Positions 35,621 through 43,845 are shown, numbered from the stretch's first letter. The stretch: 64,000 nucleotides of DNA from Gemmatimonas sp. (GCA_009380025.1 WHSP01000002.1:39475-103474), one strand, 5' to 3'. A program made the numbers and translations. The notes: generated from the letters alone by a model not told the origin.

Positions 35621-36430
35621 TCGGTAATGGAGTCGATTCGCACCAGGCCGAGCCGCGTGCTGATCGACATTGCGGAGGATCTCGAGCACGCCTTCGAGCA
35701 TCACGGCCCTCTGGCGCGCCGCGTCGATGCGCGGTCGGCGATCCAACGGCTGGAATCCGTACCAGCCGAATTGCGAATGATTGCCGCCCTCGATCCAAAT
35801 CCAACGGGTCTGAGGCGGAAGGAGCGCGGCGTTTTGACGCACCTCGTTCGGAGATGCAAGACCATCACGAGTACCGACGATCTTCGTGACGGGTATCGTG
35901 AGCGAGCTCAGATCGTGGTCTCGAGGGTGAGAGCTGCCAATGATGACGAGCCCGCTGACTCTCGGCGTGTTGGTCGCGGCGATGCGTGAGGCGACGACGG
36001 CGCCTCGGGAGTGTCCGCCTACCACGATCGCCTCGCGCTTGGCGGCGGCTGGCAGAACCGATCTGATGCGCGAATCCAGTTCCGGCGAATCGGCGCTGTT
36101 GAACGCACCACGTCGCGGTAGCTCGACGAGGGTCGCCGGGTACCCTGCCTCCGCCACGGAGCGCGCGAGCGGAGCGTAGGCGCGCGGATCGACCAACGCG
36201 CCAGGAAAGAAGACGAGAGTCGTCCTCGCAGGTGCACGGCCATTCGGCACGAAACGCCACACGCCGTCTGTGTGATCGACTGTCACGAGTGAATCCGACA
36301 GCGCCGCGTTCCTCGCGACGGAGCTCGCACGGTACGCGATCAGAGACCACCCAATGAAGACGATCGTTCCGCCCACTCCGAGCGTGATCCAGACGCGGCT
36401 CACGAGCCGCCATACTCGGTGATTTGCCAT
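35552..36430 (-). CDS. Membrane-anchored alpha/beta hydrolase
   Basis: 292 residues from the ATG at 36430; the track start adds 18 residues. One transmembrane segment is near the start (VWITLGVGGTIVFIGWSLIA). The hydrolase core follows: TTLVFFPGALVDPRAYAPLA (oxyanion region), VVGGHSRGAVVASRIA with the nucleophile Ser in GHSRG, Asp candidate in GTRDGLAS, and His in EGGNHSQFGWYG. This fits the small Abhydrolase_5-like group seen in many bacteria. The core ends near EGVLEILRNVDQHA; the last about 40 residues run into the permease relic, so the natural stop may have been lost. Substrate unknown. Confidence 0.7.
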   Translation of the reverse strand: MANHRVWRLVSRVWITLGVGGTIVFIGWSLIAYRASSVARNAALSDSLVTVDHTDGVWRFVPNGRAPARTTLVFFPGALVDPRAYAPLARSVAEAGYPATLVELPRRGAFNSADSPELDSRIRSVLPAAAKREAIVVGGHSRGAVVASRIAATNTPRVSGLVIIGSSHPRDHDLSSLTIPVTKIVGTRDGLASPNEVRQNAALLPPQTRWIWIEGGNHSQFGWYGFQPLDRRPRIDAARQRAVMLEGVLEILRNVDQHAARPGANRLHYRSMSSVSSVVATFVTPSATSAWP

Positions 36431-36563
36431 CTGATCGGTTGTTGAAGATGCGACCGCGGACAACAGCCAACGCGATTTCGACACGGTCGCGTAGCACGTC
36501 GGGTGCGCCAGGGTCCATTAAGGATAGGACCTCACGATGGGCGTGGCACCCCGTGCCGCGACG

Positions 36564-36950
36564 TCAAGTGCGGTCGCTCGTGAGCAGCCCTCGGCGAACG
36601 AACGTCTGGATCGCGAGCCGCGACGCCTCCATGCCGTCGACGCTGTGCTGCGGGTGCCAGACCGCACTCGCGAATACGTATTGACGGCTCAACGGTGAGC
36701 CGACCGACGAGCCAGCTCACGCCGGTGCCGTCCTCCATCCGAGTAGCGCCGGTCTTGGCATTCAGGCGCAGGCCGTCACGCGAGCTGACGCCGAGATCAT
36801 GGATGCCGGCCGCGTTCTCGACGGTGCCGCCGGCCTGTTCGAGCGCGCTCCGGATATCGCGTACGTGATCGCCGGAGAAGGGTAGCCCTCCCTCGTAGAA
36901 CGGGCGCAGAGACCGTACCTGACCGGGGCAGATCCCCGCGCTTGGAAGCA
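36564..36950 (-). pseudogene. Class D beta-lactamase/penicillin-binding-like remnant
   Basis: Minus-strand text VRSLRPFYEGGLPFSGDHVR, then LRLNAKTGATRMEDGTGVSW with a KTG box, matches the C-terminal part of OXA-type class D enzymes (also found in BlaR/MecR sensors). After a +1 shift near 36690 the frame continues SRQYVFASAVWHPQHSVDGM and ends RRGLLTSDRT at 36564. The SxxK active-site half is absent from the DNA upstream. The gene is broken by truncation and at least one frameshift and cannot be functional. Confidence 0.55.
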
Positions 36951-37567
36951 TCCGGAATGCTGAGGCTTCTGGGCCGACGTGGCCTTCGGCGCTGTGCGCC
37001 TCCAGCCTCGACTTCCCCACTGGACGTGGATACGGATTACCATATCAAGCGAACCGACGACAGGATCACCGTTCACGAGCCATCAACCGTCCCCCAAACC
37101 GAAACAGGTCCAGGGGGACGCTAGACACGAGGAGGGCTGTTAAGTCAGATTGTCCACCGTCACGCCGCTGAACTCACTGGGGAATCATTTTGAGAAACCG
37201 GTGGGGAAAGGTTTTGAAAATCGACAGGCCACGGCGTCACGTGAAGAGTAACAATGCGGCGGCGGCCCCACGGAGTGTTCCATCGCGTTGGCGCTGATAC
37301 GTATCATTGGCGTCGAACGCTTCTCATCGCGGGACCGGCAGGCAAGCAAAGGCACGTTGAAAACACGCCGCGGAGATCAGCCTCTTGGTGCTGTAGGGTG
37401 TTGCCTCTTAGGGACTTGACCCCACTTCCAACCGCGCCTCTGAGCCTTGTACCACAACATCTAGTAGCCAACGCGTTCCAAACCACTAGGCAAGGTACTT
37501 GTCCATCGCGGCCGGCACCCGCATCCTACTGAGGGTCGCTGTCTCGCTAATCTGGATACACACATGA
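36951..37567. other. Non-coding debris between two remnants
   Basis: No ORF has protein-like character. A possible IS21-type end lies at 37139-37225 (listed separately). Otherwise nothing is seen in about 600 bp. Confidence 0.45.
37139..37225. repeat. Possible solo end of an IS21-type element
   Basis: TGTTAAGTCAGATTGTCCAC is followed by two imperfect direct repeats, GGGGAATCATTTTGAGAA and GGGGAAAGGTTTTGAAAA. Terminal TGT plus multiple internal repeats of this GGGGAAT-TTTTGA type recalls IS21-family ends. No istA/istB gene is near. Confidence 0.35.
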
Positions 37568-38286
37568 CCGGGGGGTGCAGTTGCCGGATCCGAAGCGAAT
37601 CGGCATCGAGTCGTCCTGGCGCTCTTCGCTCCGCCGCACCGGATTGACAGCCTAATCCCGGCGCCGCTCTACCTCCTGGAGCTGGTGCCCGGGACTCTTA
37701 AGACGAGCTATCGCACCAACGAGCGGGGCTTCATCGTCAACGATGAGGACTCGCACTTCGAGCGCACCATCGCGTATCCGGATGGCAGTCGCTGCACGGT
37801 GAACGTGCAGGGCAGCCAAAAGCTGGGCCTTCCGAATCAGTTCGATTGGGACTACCTGCTCGCGCTCCTTCGAATCGCCGATGAGGGCGGTGTGGATGCG
37901 GATGGGACCGTACGCGAACCCTCGTTCCGTGCGATCCTCCGCGCCGCAGGACGCAGCGACGATACCGGAAAGAACTACAGGACCGCGGCGAAGCGCGCGT
38001 TGGCGCGATGGCAGCCGGTCACGGTCCGCACCCAGTGGGACATCGACTTTCGGGAGATCGCGGACCGGGTGCGTGCCGGTGACGCCTATCCGCTGCTCCC
38101 GGACGGCTACCCGGACCGCGGCAAGCGCGATCGGGGCCATTACATCCTCGAGTACGACCTCTCGAGCATTGACCGCGCGGGAACAGAGGTCACCCGGATC
38201 GACATGCTGCGCATCAATCCGGTTTGGCTCGACCAGCCGCTGGTGGGGCTAACGACATGGCTGGATGTCGAGGTGCACAATTCACT
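37568..38286 (+). pseudogene. Truncated plasmid replication initiator (RepA-like)
   Basis: From the stop-free point at 37568 the frame reads HRVVLALFAPPHRIDSLIPA, then FERTIAYPDGSRCTVNVQGS, FDWDYLLALLRIADEGGVDA, SFRAILRAAGRSDDTGKNYR and RGHYILEYDLSSIDRAG, with INPVWLDQPLVGLTTWLDVE at the end. This matches the first half of replication initiator protein A of plasmids. There is no start codon in the N-terminal part except the GTG at 37685, which lies inside the domain. The C-terminal half is replaced at about 38286 by the convergent HAD gene. The track ORF 37685-38545 continues into that gene's antisense. Confidence 0.6.
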
Positions 38287-38814
38287 TCAGCCCCCGCCCG
38301 AGGAATCCTCCGAGAGCTCGGCCTGTTCGATATCCAGGATCTCGAGCGCCTCGGCAGCCGCCTCGGCCCCCGCTCCGTACAGGAAGACCGGGACACCGCC
38401 GTTCCTCAGGTGCTCCGCCACGTCGATTCGGTCCTCGAAGGCACAGAGCACGTCGTACTCGTCTCGCAGCCCGTCGACGACTTCGATCTTGAACTCACCC
38501 GCCGGACGGTGCTCACCTTCGGGTCGCATGAGCAACCGGTCGTAGTCCTCGAGGCCGTTGGCCGTCAACCAGCGTTCCGTCCCCGGTCGCGTATATTCGG
38601 GTCGCCCCGTCAGGAAGATCACCCGGAAACCATCCTTGTGGAGCGCGTGCAGGATCGCGATCGAGGCCGCGATCGGTGGATCCTCCTCGATTGCATCGAA
38701 ATAGGAATGCCAATCCCGCTCCCTTCCCTCCTCGACCTCGAGGAAGTGAGCCCTCGCCTGGTCATCGGCGAGGGTCCCGTCGAGATCCCAGATCACCGCT
38801 CGCTGCTTCGACAT
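38287..38814 (-). CDS. HAD-family phosphatase (polynucleotide 3'-phosphatase-like)
   Basis: 175 residues. Motif I is VIWDLDGTLADDQARAHFL, motif II is in VIFLTGRPEYTRPGTERWL, the Lys position is in GEFKIEVVDGL and the final acidic motif is in CAFEDRIDVAEHLRNGG. The short size with little cap resembles the PNKP-type 3'-phosphatase HAD group, in which GRPEYTR is common. It may work on nucleic acid ends or small phosphoesters. The C-terminal Glu-Ser-Gly tail (AELSEDSSGGG) is low complexity. First intact gene after the decay zone; it is followed on the same strand by nothing, and upstream lies the SDR gene with 33 bp between. Confidence 0.82.
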   Translation of the reverse strand: MSKQRAVIWDLDGTLADDQARAHFLEVEEGRERDWHSYFDAIEEDPPIAASIAILHALHKDGFRVIFLTGRPEYTRPGTERWLTANGLEDYDRLLMRPEGEHRPAGEFKIEVVDGLRDEYDVLCAFEDRIDVAEHLRNGGVPVFLYGAGAEAAAEALEILDIEQAELSEDSSGGG

Positions 38815-38847
38815 ACTTATAGGGGTCGTGTTCGCTTCAACGGCCTG

Positions 38848-39576
38848 CTACCGCTTCGGCGGCTTGCTCGGCCTCATTTCGACCCGGGATGGCAGGGCCC
38901 TCGCGGAGAACGACAGGAGATCGAGGGTCATTTCGGCGACGTCTTCCGGCTGCAGCTTCCACTCCGTCGACCCGTGAGAACCAGGGCCGCTGAAGTGCGT
39001 TGCGACGCTCCCCGGCATGATGCAGCTGACCCGGATATCGTCCTGCCGTACATCGAGCATCATGGCTTCAGAGAAGCCCAAAAGGCCGAACTTGGAGGCG
39101 TTGTAGGCGGCTCCTCCGGCGAAGGGGTTCTTACCCGCGAGGGAGCCGATATTGATGATCCACCCACCACCGCCCCGCCGCATGTGCGGGACCGCGGCGT
39201 GGCAGGCATAGAAGACGCCGTTCAGATTGGTCTCGATCACCTGGTGCCAGGTCTCGATCGACAGCTCGTCGATCGGGCCAAAGGCTCCGATGCCGGCGTT
39301 GTTGATCAATATGTCCAGGCGATCGAAGCGATCGACCGCGCTCGTGATCAGCCCTTCCACCGACTCCGGTCGACGCATGTCACAGCGAACGCCGAGGACG
39401 CTGCCGCGGTTCTCCTCGTCGAGCCGTTTCGCCACCTCGGCGACCGTCGCCTCGTCCCGCGCGCACAGAACCACGTCCGCGCCCGCCTCCGCCAACGACT
39501 TCGAGATAGCGTAGCCGATTCCCTTCGTACCGCCCGTCACGACTGCGGCTTTCCCACTCAGATCCACGCTCGTCAT
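38848..39576 (-). CDS. Short-chain dehydrogenase/reductase (SDR)
   Basis: 242 residues, classical SDR length. The cofactor motif TGGTKGIG is in AAVVTGGTKGIGYAISKSL, NNAG in LDILINNAGIGAFGP, the catalytic Ser in NIGSLAGKNPF, and Tyr-x-x-x-Lys in AAYNASKFGLLGFSEA. The Cys-Ala-Arg-Asp stretch after strand 2 (VVLCARDEATVAEVA) suggests NADP preference. It is close to 3-oxoacyl-[ACP] reductase-like members, but the substrate cannot be read from sequence. It is followed on the same strand by the HAD gene and preceded by the isochorismatase-like gene 30 bp upstream, so the three probably form an operon. Confidence 0.88.
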   Translation of the reverse strand: MTSVDLSGKAAVVTGGTKGIGYAISKSLAEAGADVVLCARDEATVAEVAKRLDEENRGSVLGVRCDMRRPESVEGLITSAVDRFDRLDILINNAGIGAFGPIDELSIETWHQVIETNLNGVFYACHAAVPHMRRGGGGWIINIGSLAGKNPFAGGAAYNASKFGLLGFSEAMMLDVRQDDIRVSCIMPGSVATHFSGPGSHGSTEWKLQPEDVAEMTLDLLSFSARALPSRVEMRPSKPPKR

Positions 39577-39606
39577 CGTCTCTCCCGTCCGGTCCCTCGA
39601 TCGTCG

Positions 39607-40329
39607 TCAGTGAATCGGCGGCGGTACGATCGGTAGCTCCCCATTCAACACCTGTTCGCTCGTGATTCGGACGGCACCCCGTCGCTCCCATTCCGCCAAC
39701 AGGGTCTCCCTGTCCTCCAATCCCAAACCCCAAGTCGCGTCTTTTACGATCAAGACCGTGAGACCTCGATCGAGAAACCCCTCGACCGCGTACTTCACGC
39801 ACACATCGAGGGCGACACCGTAGACGACGATCGCCTGTGGAGCAAGGGCCTGCAGCAGCGCATCGGTAGCCGGATTCCCGACAAAGCAGCTGAACTCCTC
39901 TTTCTGGACGAAGATGTCTCGGCCTTCCCGTACGGCGCGACGGGTGATGTCCCATGCCATGCCAGGGTCTGCGCCCAACGGGAGGAGTAAGGGGTCCCGC
40001 AGCGCCGTCTCCGGTATCTTCGTCGCCCCTACCTCGCCCGCCATGCAATGTGGGGGATACGTCGTCCGAAAGTCGGGATCCTCCGGATCGATCTCGCGGT
40101 GCTCGAGGACGTGCCAGTCGCCTGTCGCGACACGAAGCACATCGTGGGTCCGCGCGTACTCCGAAAGCCGTTCGAGCACGGGAGCGATCTGAATCGCTCC
40201 CTCGTCGGTATCATCCTGCGGGTCACGGACGTACAGGCGACCGCCCTGTTCGGGAGGCGTCATGAAATCGAACTGCGTATCTACGTCCCAGAACACGAGA
40301 TCGCTGGAATGTTGTCGTGGATTGATCAT
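39607..40329 (-). CDS. Isochorismatase-like/nicotinamidase-type cysteine hydrolase
   Basis: 240 residues from the ATG at 40329; the track ORF extends 210 codons further without domain content. Catalytic residues of the family are visible: Asp in FWDVDTQFDFM, Lys in DIFVQKEEFSCF, and the nucleophile Cys in VVYGVALDVCVKYAVEGFL, preceded by the cis-peptide region. His in TGDWHVLEHREIDPEDPDF and the nearby pattern TYPPHCMAGEVGA resemble nicotinamidase (PncA) metal and pocket positions. It probably hydrolyses an amide such as nicotinamide. Head of a three-gene minus-strand set. Confidence 0.85.
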   Translation of the reverse strand: MINPRQHSSDLVFWDVDTQFDFMTPPEQGGRLYVRDPQDDTDEGAIQIAPVLERLSEYARTHDVLRVATGDWHVLEHREIDPEDPDFRTTYPPHCMAGEVGATKIPETALRDPLLLPLGADPGMAWDITRRAVREGRDIFVQKEEFSCFVGNPATDALLQALAPQAIVVYGVALDVCVKYAVEGFLDRGLTVLIVKDATWGLGLEDRETLLAEWERRGAVRITSEQVLNGELPIVPPPIH

Positions 40330-40456
40330 AGGAACCCGGGGGATCACCTCTTGCGACAGACGTGGGTCGAAAATAGAATGCCGCGTCCTCCATTCAACCT
40401 GACGAGCTTCGGTTTCGGAACGAAGCTTGGTGTAATATCGGAACCGGGCTTTCTCA

Positions 40457-40636
40457 ATGAAGATAATGCTCCTTGCCGGAGCGATGATCACCCTGCCGGC
40501 AATCACCGTCGCCACCTTCTTCTTCGGAAGGTCGATGATGTGGCCGGCGGTGGCGAGCCTTGCGCTCAATCTCCTTCCGTTCGTGGTGGCCGGCCTCCTG
40601 CTCCGCGGGAACTCGAGCGAGATGACGCAGCACTGA
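40457..40636 (+). CDS. Small two-helix membrane protein
   Basis: 59 residues, too short for the ORF track. The sequence MKIMLLAGAMITLPAITVAT and the second hydrophobic run PAVASLALNLLPFVVAGLLL could be two membrane segments with a short charged loop (FFFGRSMMW). It ends GNSSEMTQH. TAATAT at about 40433 could be a -10 element. The gene lies in the gap between two minus-strand genes and ends 3 bp before the neighbouring stop. I do not recognise a family; protein-like composition and tight fit are the evidence. Confidence 0.45.
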   Translation: MKIMLLAGAMITLPAITVATFFFGRSMMWPAVASLALNLLPFVVAGLLLRGNSSEMTQH

Positions 40637-40639
40637 GAC

Positions 40640-41653
40640 TTACTCGAGGCGGCGCAGCTCGCCTCTGACGAGGAGGAACGGCCGATCGGCCCGATCGAAC
40701 CCGATGTCGAGGGCGGGACCGCGGAGGCGCTCGATGGTTCTCCCGTCGCCGGTGTCGAGTAGGTAAAGTCCACTCTCCTGCTCGATACCGAGGATTGCAA
40801 GTAGCCGACCAGAGGGCGAAAGCGCAGCGCGGACCGGCGATTCGACGTCGAAGTCGCCAAAGGAGCGCTGCCACTGCCGTTCGAGCTCACCGTCCCTCCA
40901 ACCAAAAGCAGCGACGCTCCCGCCGTCCCGCGACCCTCCAACGGCGTAGACTGAGCCATCCCTTGTCGAGAAGAGCGTTCGCGCGGGGTCGGAAAGCTCG
41001 ATTCTGCGAAGGATACGCCCGGTTTGCACGTCGCGCACCAAGAGTTCGGGCTGCTCTTCGACGGTTGTGGTCGCTTCGAAAAGATAGTCCCCGCCTGGCG
41101 AGAGACTGAGCGCCGTTCCTTCGGCGCCGACTGCTGCCCAACCCCAACGGGGAATCAGGCTATCCAGGTCGTGCGCAACGAGCGATCCCGCCTCGGCCGT
41201 TCGATAGAGGAAACGTCCGCGGGGGTCTACCGCGACCGCTTCCGCGGGCCACTCGATAGGTTGGAGCAGGGGCTGCGGAAGGGAGGTCGAATCGCTCGCC
41301 GCTCCGAGGTCGAGCATCCCGAGCGTTGAGGCGACCTGGAAATAGACGTGCTCCTCTCCTCCGGACAACCAGGTGGGGGCGGCCGGAGTCCGGAGTCGCA
41401 GGCGAGCGGGGGCGGCAATCATCGAGTCGAGGCGGACGATCTGGCCAGGGCCGCTCAGCCAGATTCGATTGTGTTCATCGATGTCCAGCCGGGTCGACAT
41501 CGAGTCCGGCAAGGGTAGGCGTTGCCGGACCGTCAGCGTATCGGCGATGTCTCGAGAGCATCCGACGAGCAGGCCGGATACCAGGAGTGCCGCCAGCCAA
41601 CGGACCGGGCCGGGGCCCACTTGCGTCGACGCCTGCCGCCTGTTACTTGCCAT
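40640..41653 (-). CDS. Beta-propeller lipoprotein of unknown function
   Basis: 337 residues from the ATG at 41653; AGGAG lies 12 bases upstream. Signal and lipobox: VRWLAALLVSGLLVGC, so Cys follows VG. The mature protein consists of repeated four-strand blades (LDIDEHNRIWLSGPGQIVRL, AVAVDPRGRFLYRTAEAGSL, ALSLSPGGDYLFEATTTVEE, RAALSPSGRLLAILGIEQES), suggesting a six- to seven-bladed propeller. No catalytic motif seen. It is divergent from the SIS-domain gene, and a GTTTCC-N5-GGAAAC dyad lies 64 bp upstream. Possibly a sensor or scaffold in the outer or inner membrane. Confidence 0.72.
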   Translation of the reverse strand: MASNRRQASTQVGPGPVRWLAALLVSGLLVGCSRDIADTLTVRQRLPLPDSMSTRLDIDEHNRIWLSGPGQIVRLDSMIAAPARLRLRTPAAPTWLSGGEEHVYFQVASTLGMLDLGAASDSTSLPQPLLQPIEWPAEAVAVDPRGRFLYRTAEAGSLVAHDLDSLIPRWGWAAVGAEGTALSLSPGGDYLFEATTTVEEQPELLVRDVQTGRILRRIELSDPARTLFSTRDGSVYAVGGSRDGGSVAAFGWRDGELERQWQRSFGDFDVESPVRAALSPSGRLLAILGIEQESGLYLLDTGDGRTIERLRGPALDIGFDRADRPFLLVRGELRRLE

Positions 41654-41716
41654 CGAGGTTGCGACTCCTTCCTCTCTGCCTCGTTGGCATCCGGAAAGTC
41701 GGATACAAACGGTGTA

Positions 41717-41733
41717 GTTTCCAGGCCGGAAAC
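41717..41733. promoter_or_regulatory. GTTTCC dyad 1 in divergent promoter region
   Basis: GTTTCCAGGCCGGAAAC has a perfect 6-bp inverted repeat with a 5-bp spacer, 64 bp before the propeller lipoprotein start. Confidence 0.4.
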
Positions 41734-41841
41734 GAGGGATTTTTCGCAAGGTCAAGGAGCGCAAGGGTTTGCGCGGAGGCGTATTGAAGTACGCCGCACA
41801 AGCGAACACCCGGCGCGACGCCGAGATTGCGGAAAAGAACT

Positions 41842-41857
41842 GTTTCCGGATGGAAAC
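41842..41857. promoter_or_regulatory. GTTTCC dyad 2 in divergent promoter region
   Basis: GTTTCCGGATGGAAAC has the same GTTTCC/GGAAAC arms with a 4-bp spacer, 55 bp before the SIS-domain gene start. Its position mirrors dyad 1. Confidence 0.4.
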
Positions 41858-41911
41858 TATCTCGTTGGCCGAGCATCGTCCGTACCCTCGTTCTCGAACC
41901 CCTCGCTCTCG

Positions 41912-42532
41912 ATGGACCGCAGGCTCCTCTCCCTGATCGACTCCGCGCTGGAAGACTCCGCCCGCGTCAAGGAGGCGCTGCGGAAGGAAGCGTCCAGCAT
42001 TCTAACGATCGCATATCGACTCGCCGACACCTTTCGCGACGGAGGCAGACTGTATGCATGCGGGAACGGTGGCTCCGCGTGTGACGCGATGCACCTCGTC
42101 GAGGAGCTGGTTGCCCGATATAAGCGGGATCGTCCCGGACTCCCCGCCCATCACCTATTGGACGCACCGACGCTGACTTGCTGGAGTAACGACTACGAAT
42201 TCGCGACTGCCTTTCGCCGACAGGTCGAGTCCATGGTCCGCCCGGGTGACGTGCTGGTGGCGATCAGCACGAGCGGGAACTCGCCGAACGTCCTGCTCGC
42301 GGTCGAAGCGGCTCGGGAACGTGGTGCGTGGACGCTCGGCCTCACCGGCCGTGGCGGGGGCAAGCTTGCGCAGCTCGCCGACGAAGTGCTCACCATGCCG
42401 GCAGACTCCACAGAACGGATCCAGGAGGGCCACATCACCGTGATCCACCTGCTTTGCGAGCTCATCGAACGTCTTCTCTTCCTTCCGGACCCGGTGGTTG
42501 GAATCGACCCCGAACCGGAGGGCGCTGCATGA
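41912..42532 (+). CDS. SIS-domain protein (GmhA/DiaA-like)
   Basis: 206 residues from the ATG at 41912; the track ORF runs 130 codons further upstream across the divergent promoter region. The single SIS domain is complete: GRLYACGNGGSACDAMHLVE (phosphosugar loop), LVAISTSGNSPNVLLAVEAA, and the helix EGHITVIHLLCELIERLLF near the end. Position of Ser/Gly and the Asp-Ala-x-His motif are as in phosphoheptose isomerase GmhA. DiaA, a DnaA partner, has the same fold, so the role is either sugar phosphate isomerisation or initiation control. No other heptose genes are adjacent. The stop overlaps the lipoprotein start (ATGA at 42529). Confidence 0.82.
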   Translation: MDRRLLSLIDSALEDSARVKEALRKEASSILTIAYRLADTFRDGGRLYACGNGGSACDAMHLVEELVARYKRDRPGLPAHHLLDAPTLTCWSNDYEFATAFRRQVESMVRPGDVLVAISTSGNSPNVLLAVEAARERGAWTLGLTGRGGGKLAQLADEVLTMPADSTERIQEGHITVIHLLCELIERLLFLPDPVVGIDPEPEGAA

Positions 42533-43032
42533 CGCGGCGCTGGCGGTACGCGATCGTCGGGCTGACGATGATGGTCGTCGCAGCATGTGATGCGCCGGAA
42601 GACCGCGGACCGACTCCAGCGCAGCTCGCCCTGAGAGAGAACGCATGGCGGCAAGCCTGCGCCGCGCGGGAGCTGGTCGCGATCGCTGAGTCGGACGTCG
42701 TAACGCTGGAGGGGACGATCGGAGGGCTCGACCGAGCGGACCCGGTCGGCAGCATCAGCCTCAGCGCCGCAGCGGCCGCCCTGGAGTTCGGCAACGCCTT
42801 CTATCGCCACGCCGAGCTCCGCACCCGAGCGTTCGCTCAACTCGATTCAGCCGTCAACTACGCCGAGGCAACGGCCGATTCGACACGCTATGTCGAGCGT
42901 GCCGCGGCCTACACCATTCGTGTCCCGGAACCCGGTACGGTCGAGGCAAACGTCGTGGATTCCTACGTTGAACGCTTCGAGGCGATTCTGGCGGACGACG
43001 ATCATCGATGCAACTGGGACACGCCGTTCTAG
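42529..43032 (+). CDS. Small lipoprotein of unknown function
   Basis: 167 residues. The signal is RRWRYAIVGLTMMVVAAC followed by DAPEDRGPTP, so the lipobox Cys is at about 20. The mature part is mostly helical and Ala/Glu rich (ARELVAIAESDVVTLEGTIG, AAAALEFGNAFYRHAELRTR, AFAQLDSAVNYAEATADSTR), like a short tetratricopeptide or periplasmic helical bundle. It starts inside the stop of the SIS-domain gene and is thus translationally coupled to it. The tail contains one Cys (DDHRCNWDTPF). I cannot assign a role. Confidence 0.68.
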   Translation: MTRRWRYAIVGLTMMVVAACDAPEDRGPTPAQLALRENAWRQACAARELVAIAESDVVTLEGTIGGLDRADPVGSISLSAAAAALEFGNAFYRHAELRTRAFAQLDSAVNYAEATADSTRYVERAAAYTIRVPEPGTVEANVVDSYVERFEAILADDDHRCNWDTPF

Positions 43033-43095
43033 GTGCCAGGCCAGGGAGTCAAGTCGAAACGCACCTCTCCTCCTCATTCTTTGTCAGGGCTCTAC

Positions 43096-43833
43096 GTGAA
43101 GCAGTTGACGATCGGTGACAAGCTCAGAGGGGGAATCCGACGTGTTGGTGCGGAATTTCGCCGCCGTGTCAGGAAGGACCGATTCATGGACGCCCTCGTT
43201 CGCCACCTGAGCGATACCCGGACGTCGTGTGTTATCGACGTTGGGGCGAACTGTGGCCAATATGGTTTGTTTCTGCGCAGCCTGGGCTACCGAGGCGAGA
43301 TCATTTCGTTCGAGCCCGTTCGAGAGAGTTTCGACGAGCTCCTCGACAGGACGCTCTCTGATCCCGGCTGGAAAGCATTCCCTTTGGCGTTGGGCGAAGT
43401 AGCGGGAGAAATGCCAATCAATATCGTGCCGAGATCCGATTTCAATAGCCTCAAGGAGCCGAACGACCTGGCGCTCCGCGAGTACCAAGGCGTCGAGCCG
43501 ATCGGGACGGAATCGGTACAGGTGGAACGCCTCGACCGAGTGTTGCCAGACTTGCTCGGCGCCCCCCCCCGATCACTGCTGCTCAAGACGGACACGCAGG
43601 GATTCGATCTCGAAGTACTACGCGGGGCGGGCGATCTCGTCACAGCGTTCAATGGACTACAAGCTGAAGTTTCGGTTACCCCGATCTATAAGGATGTTCC
43701 GAGCCTCGCTGAGACCTTGACCGAGTACGCCTCGTTTGGGTTCGAACCCGTTGCGTTTCGCACGTTCGCATGGAGCGCAGGAAAGTTGATCGAAATGGAT
43801 GGTCTTTTCCGAAACACCAGGGAACTTCAGTAA
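43096..43833 (+). CDS. FkbM-family methyltransferase
   Basis: 245 residues. The SAM-binding region reads SCVIDVGANCGQYGLFLRSL with GYRGEIISFEPVRESFDELL, typical of FkbM. The later conserved block SLLLKTDTQGFDLEVLRGAG is the family's D-x-E/Q-G motif. The start is uncertain: GTG 43096 (VKQLTIGDKLRGG) follows AGGG by about 6 bases and is preferred over the track's GTG at 43033, which would add 21 unusual residues. FkbM enzymes methylate hydroxyls in sugars or polyketides. It follows the lipoprotein and precedes the MBL gene by 12 bp. Confidence 0.85.
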   Translation: MKQLTIGDKLRGGIRRVGAEFRRRVRKDRFMDALVRHLSDTRTSCVIDVGANCGQYGLFLRSLGYRGEIISFEPVRESFDELLDRTLSDPGWKAFPLALGEVAGEMPINIVPRSDFNSLKEPNDLALREYQGVEPIGTESVQVERLDRVLPDLLGAPPRSLLLKTDTQGFDLEVLRGAGDLVTAFNGLQAEVSVTPIYKDVPSLAETLTEYASFGFEPVAFRTFAWSAGKLIEMDGLFRNTRELQ

Positions 43834-43845
43834 GACGGCTTTCTG

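Noticed and set aside
39607-40959. Full 450-residue version of the isochorismatase-like ORF
   Set aside because: The first 210 residues show no domain and overlap other features; ATG 40329 gives the normal family length.
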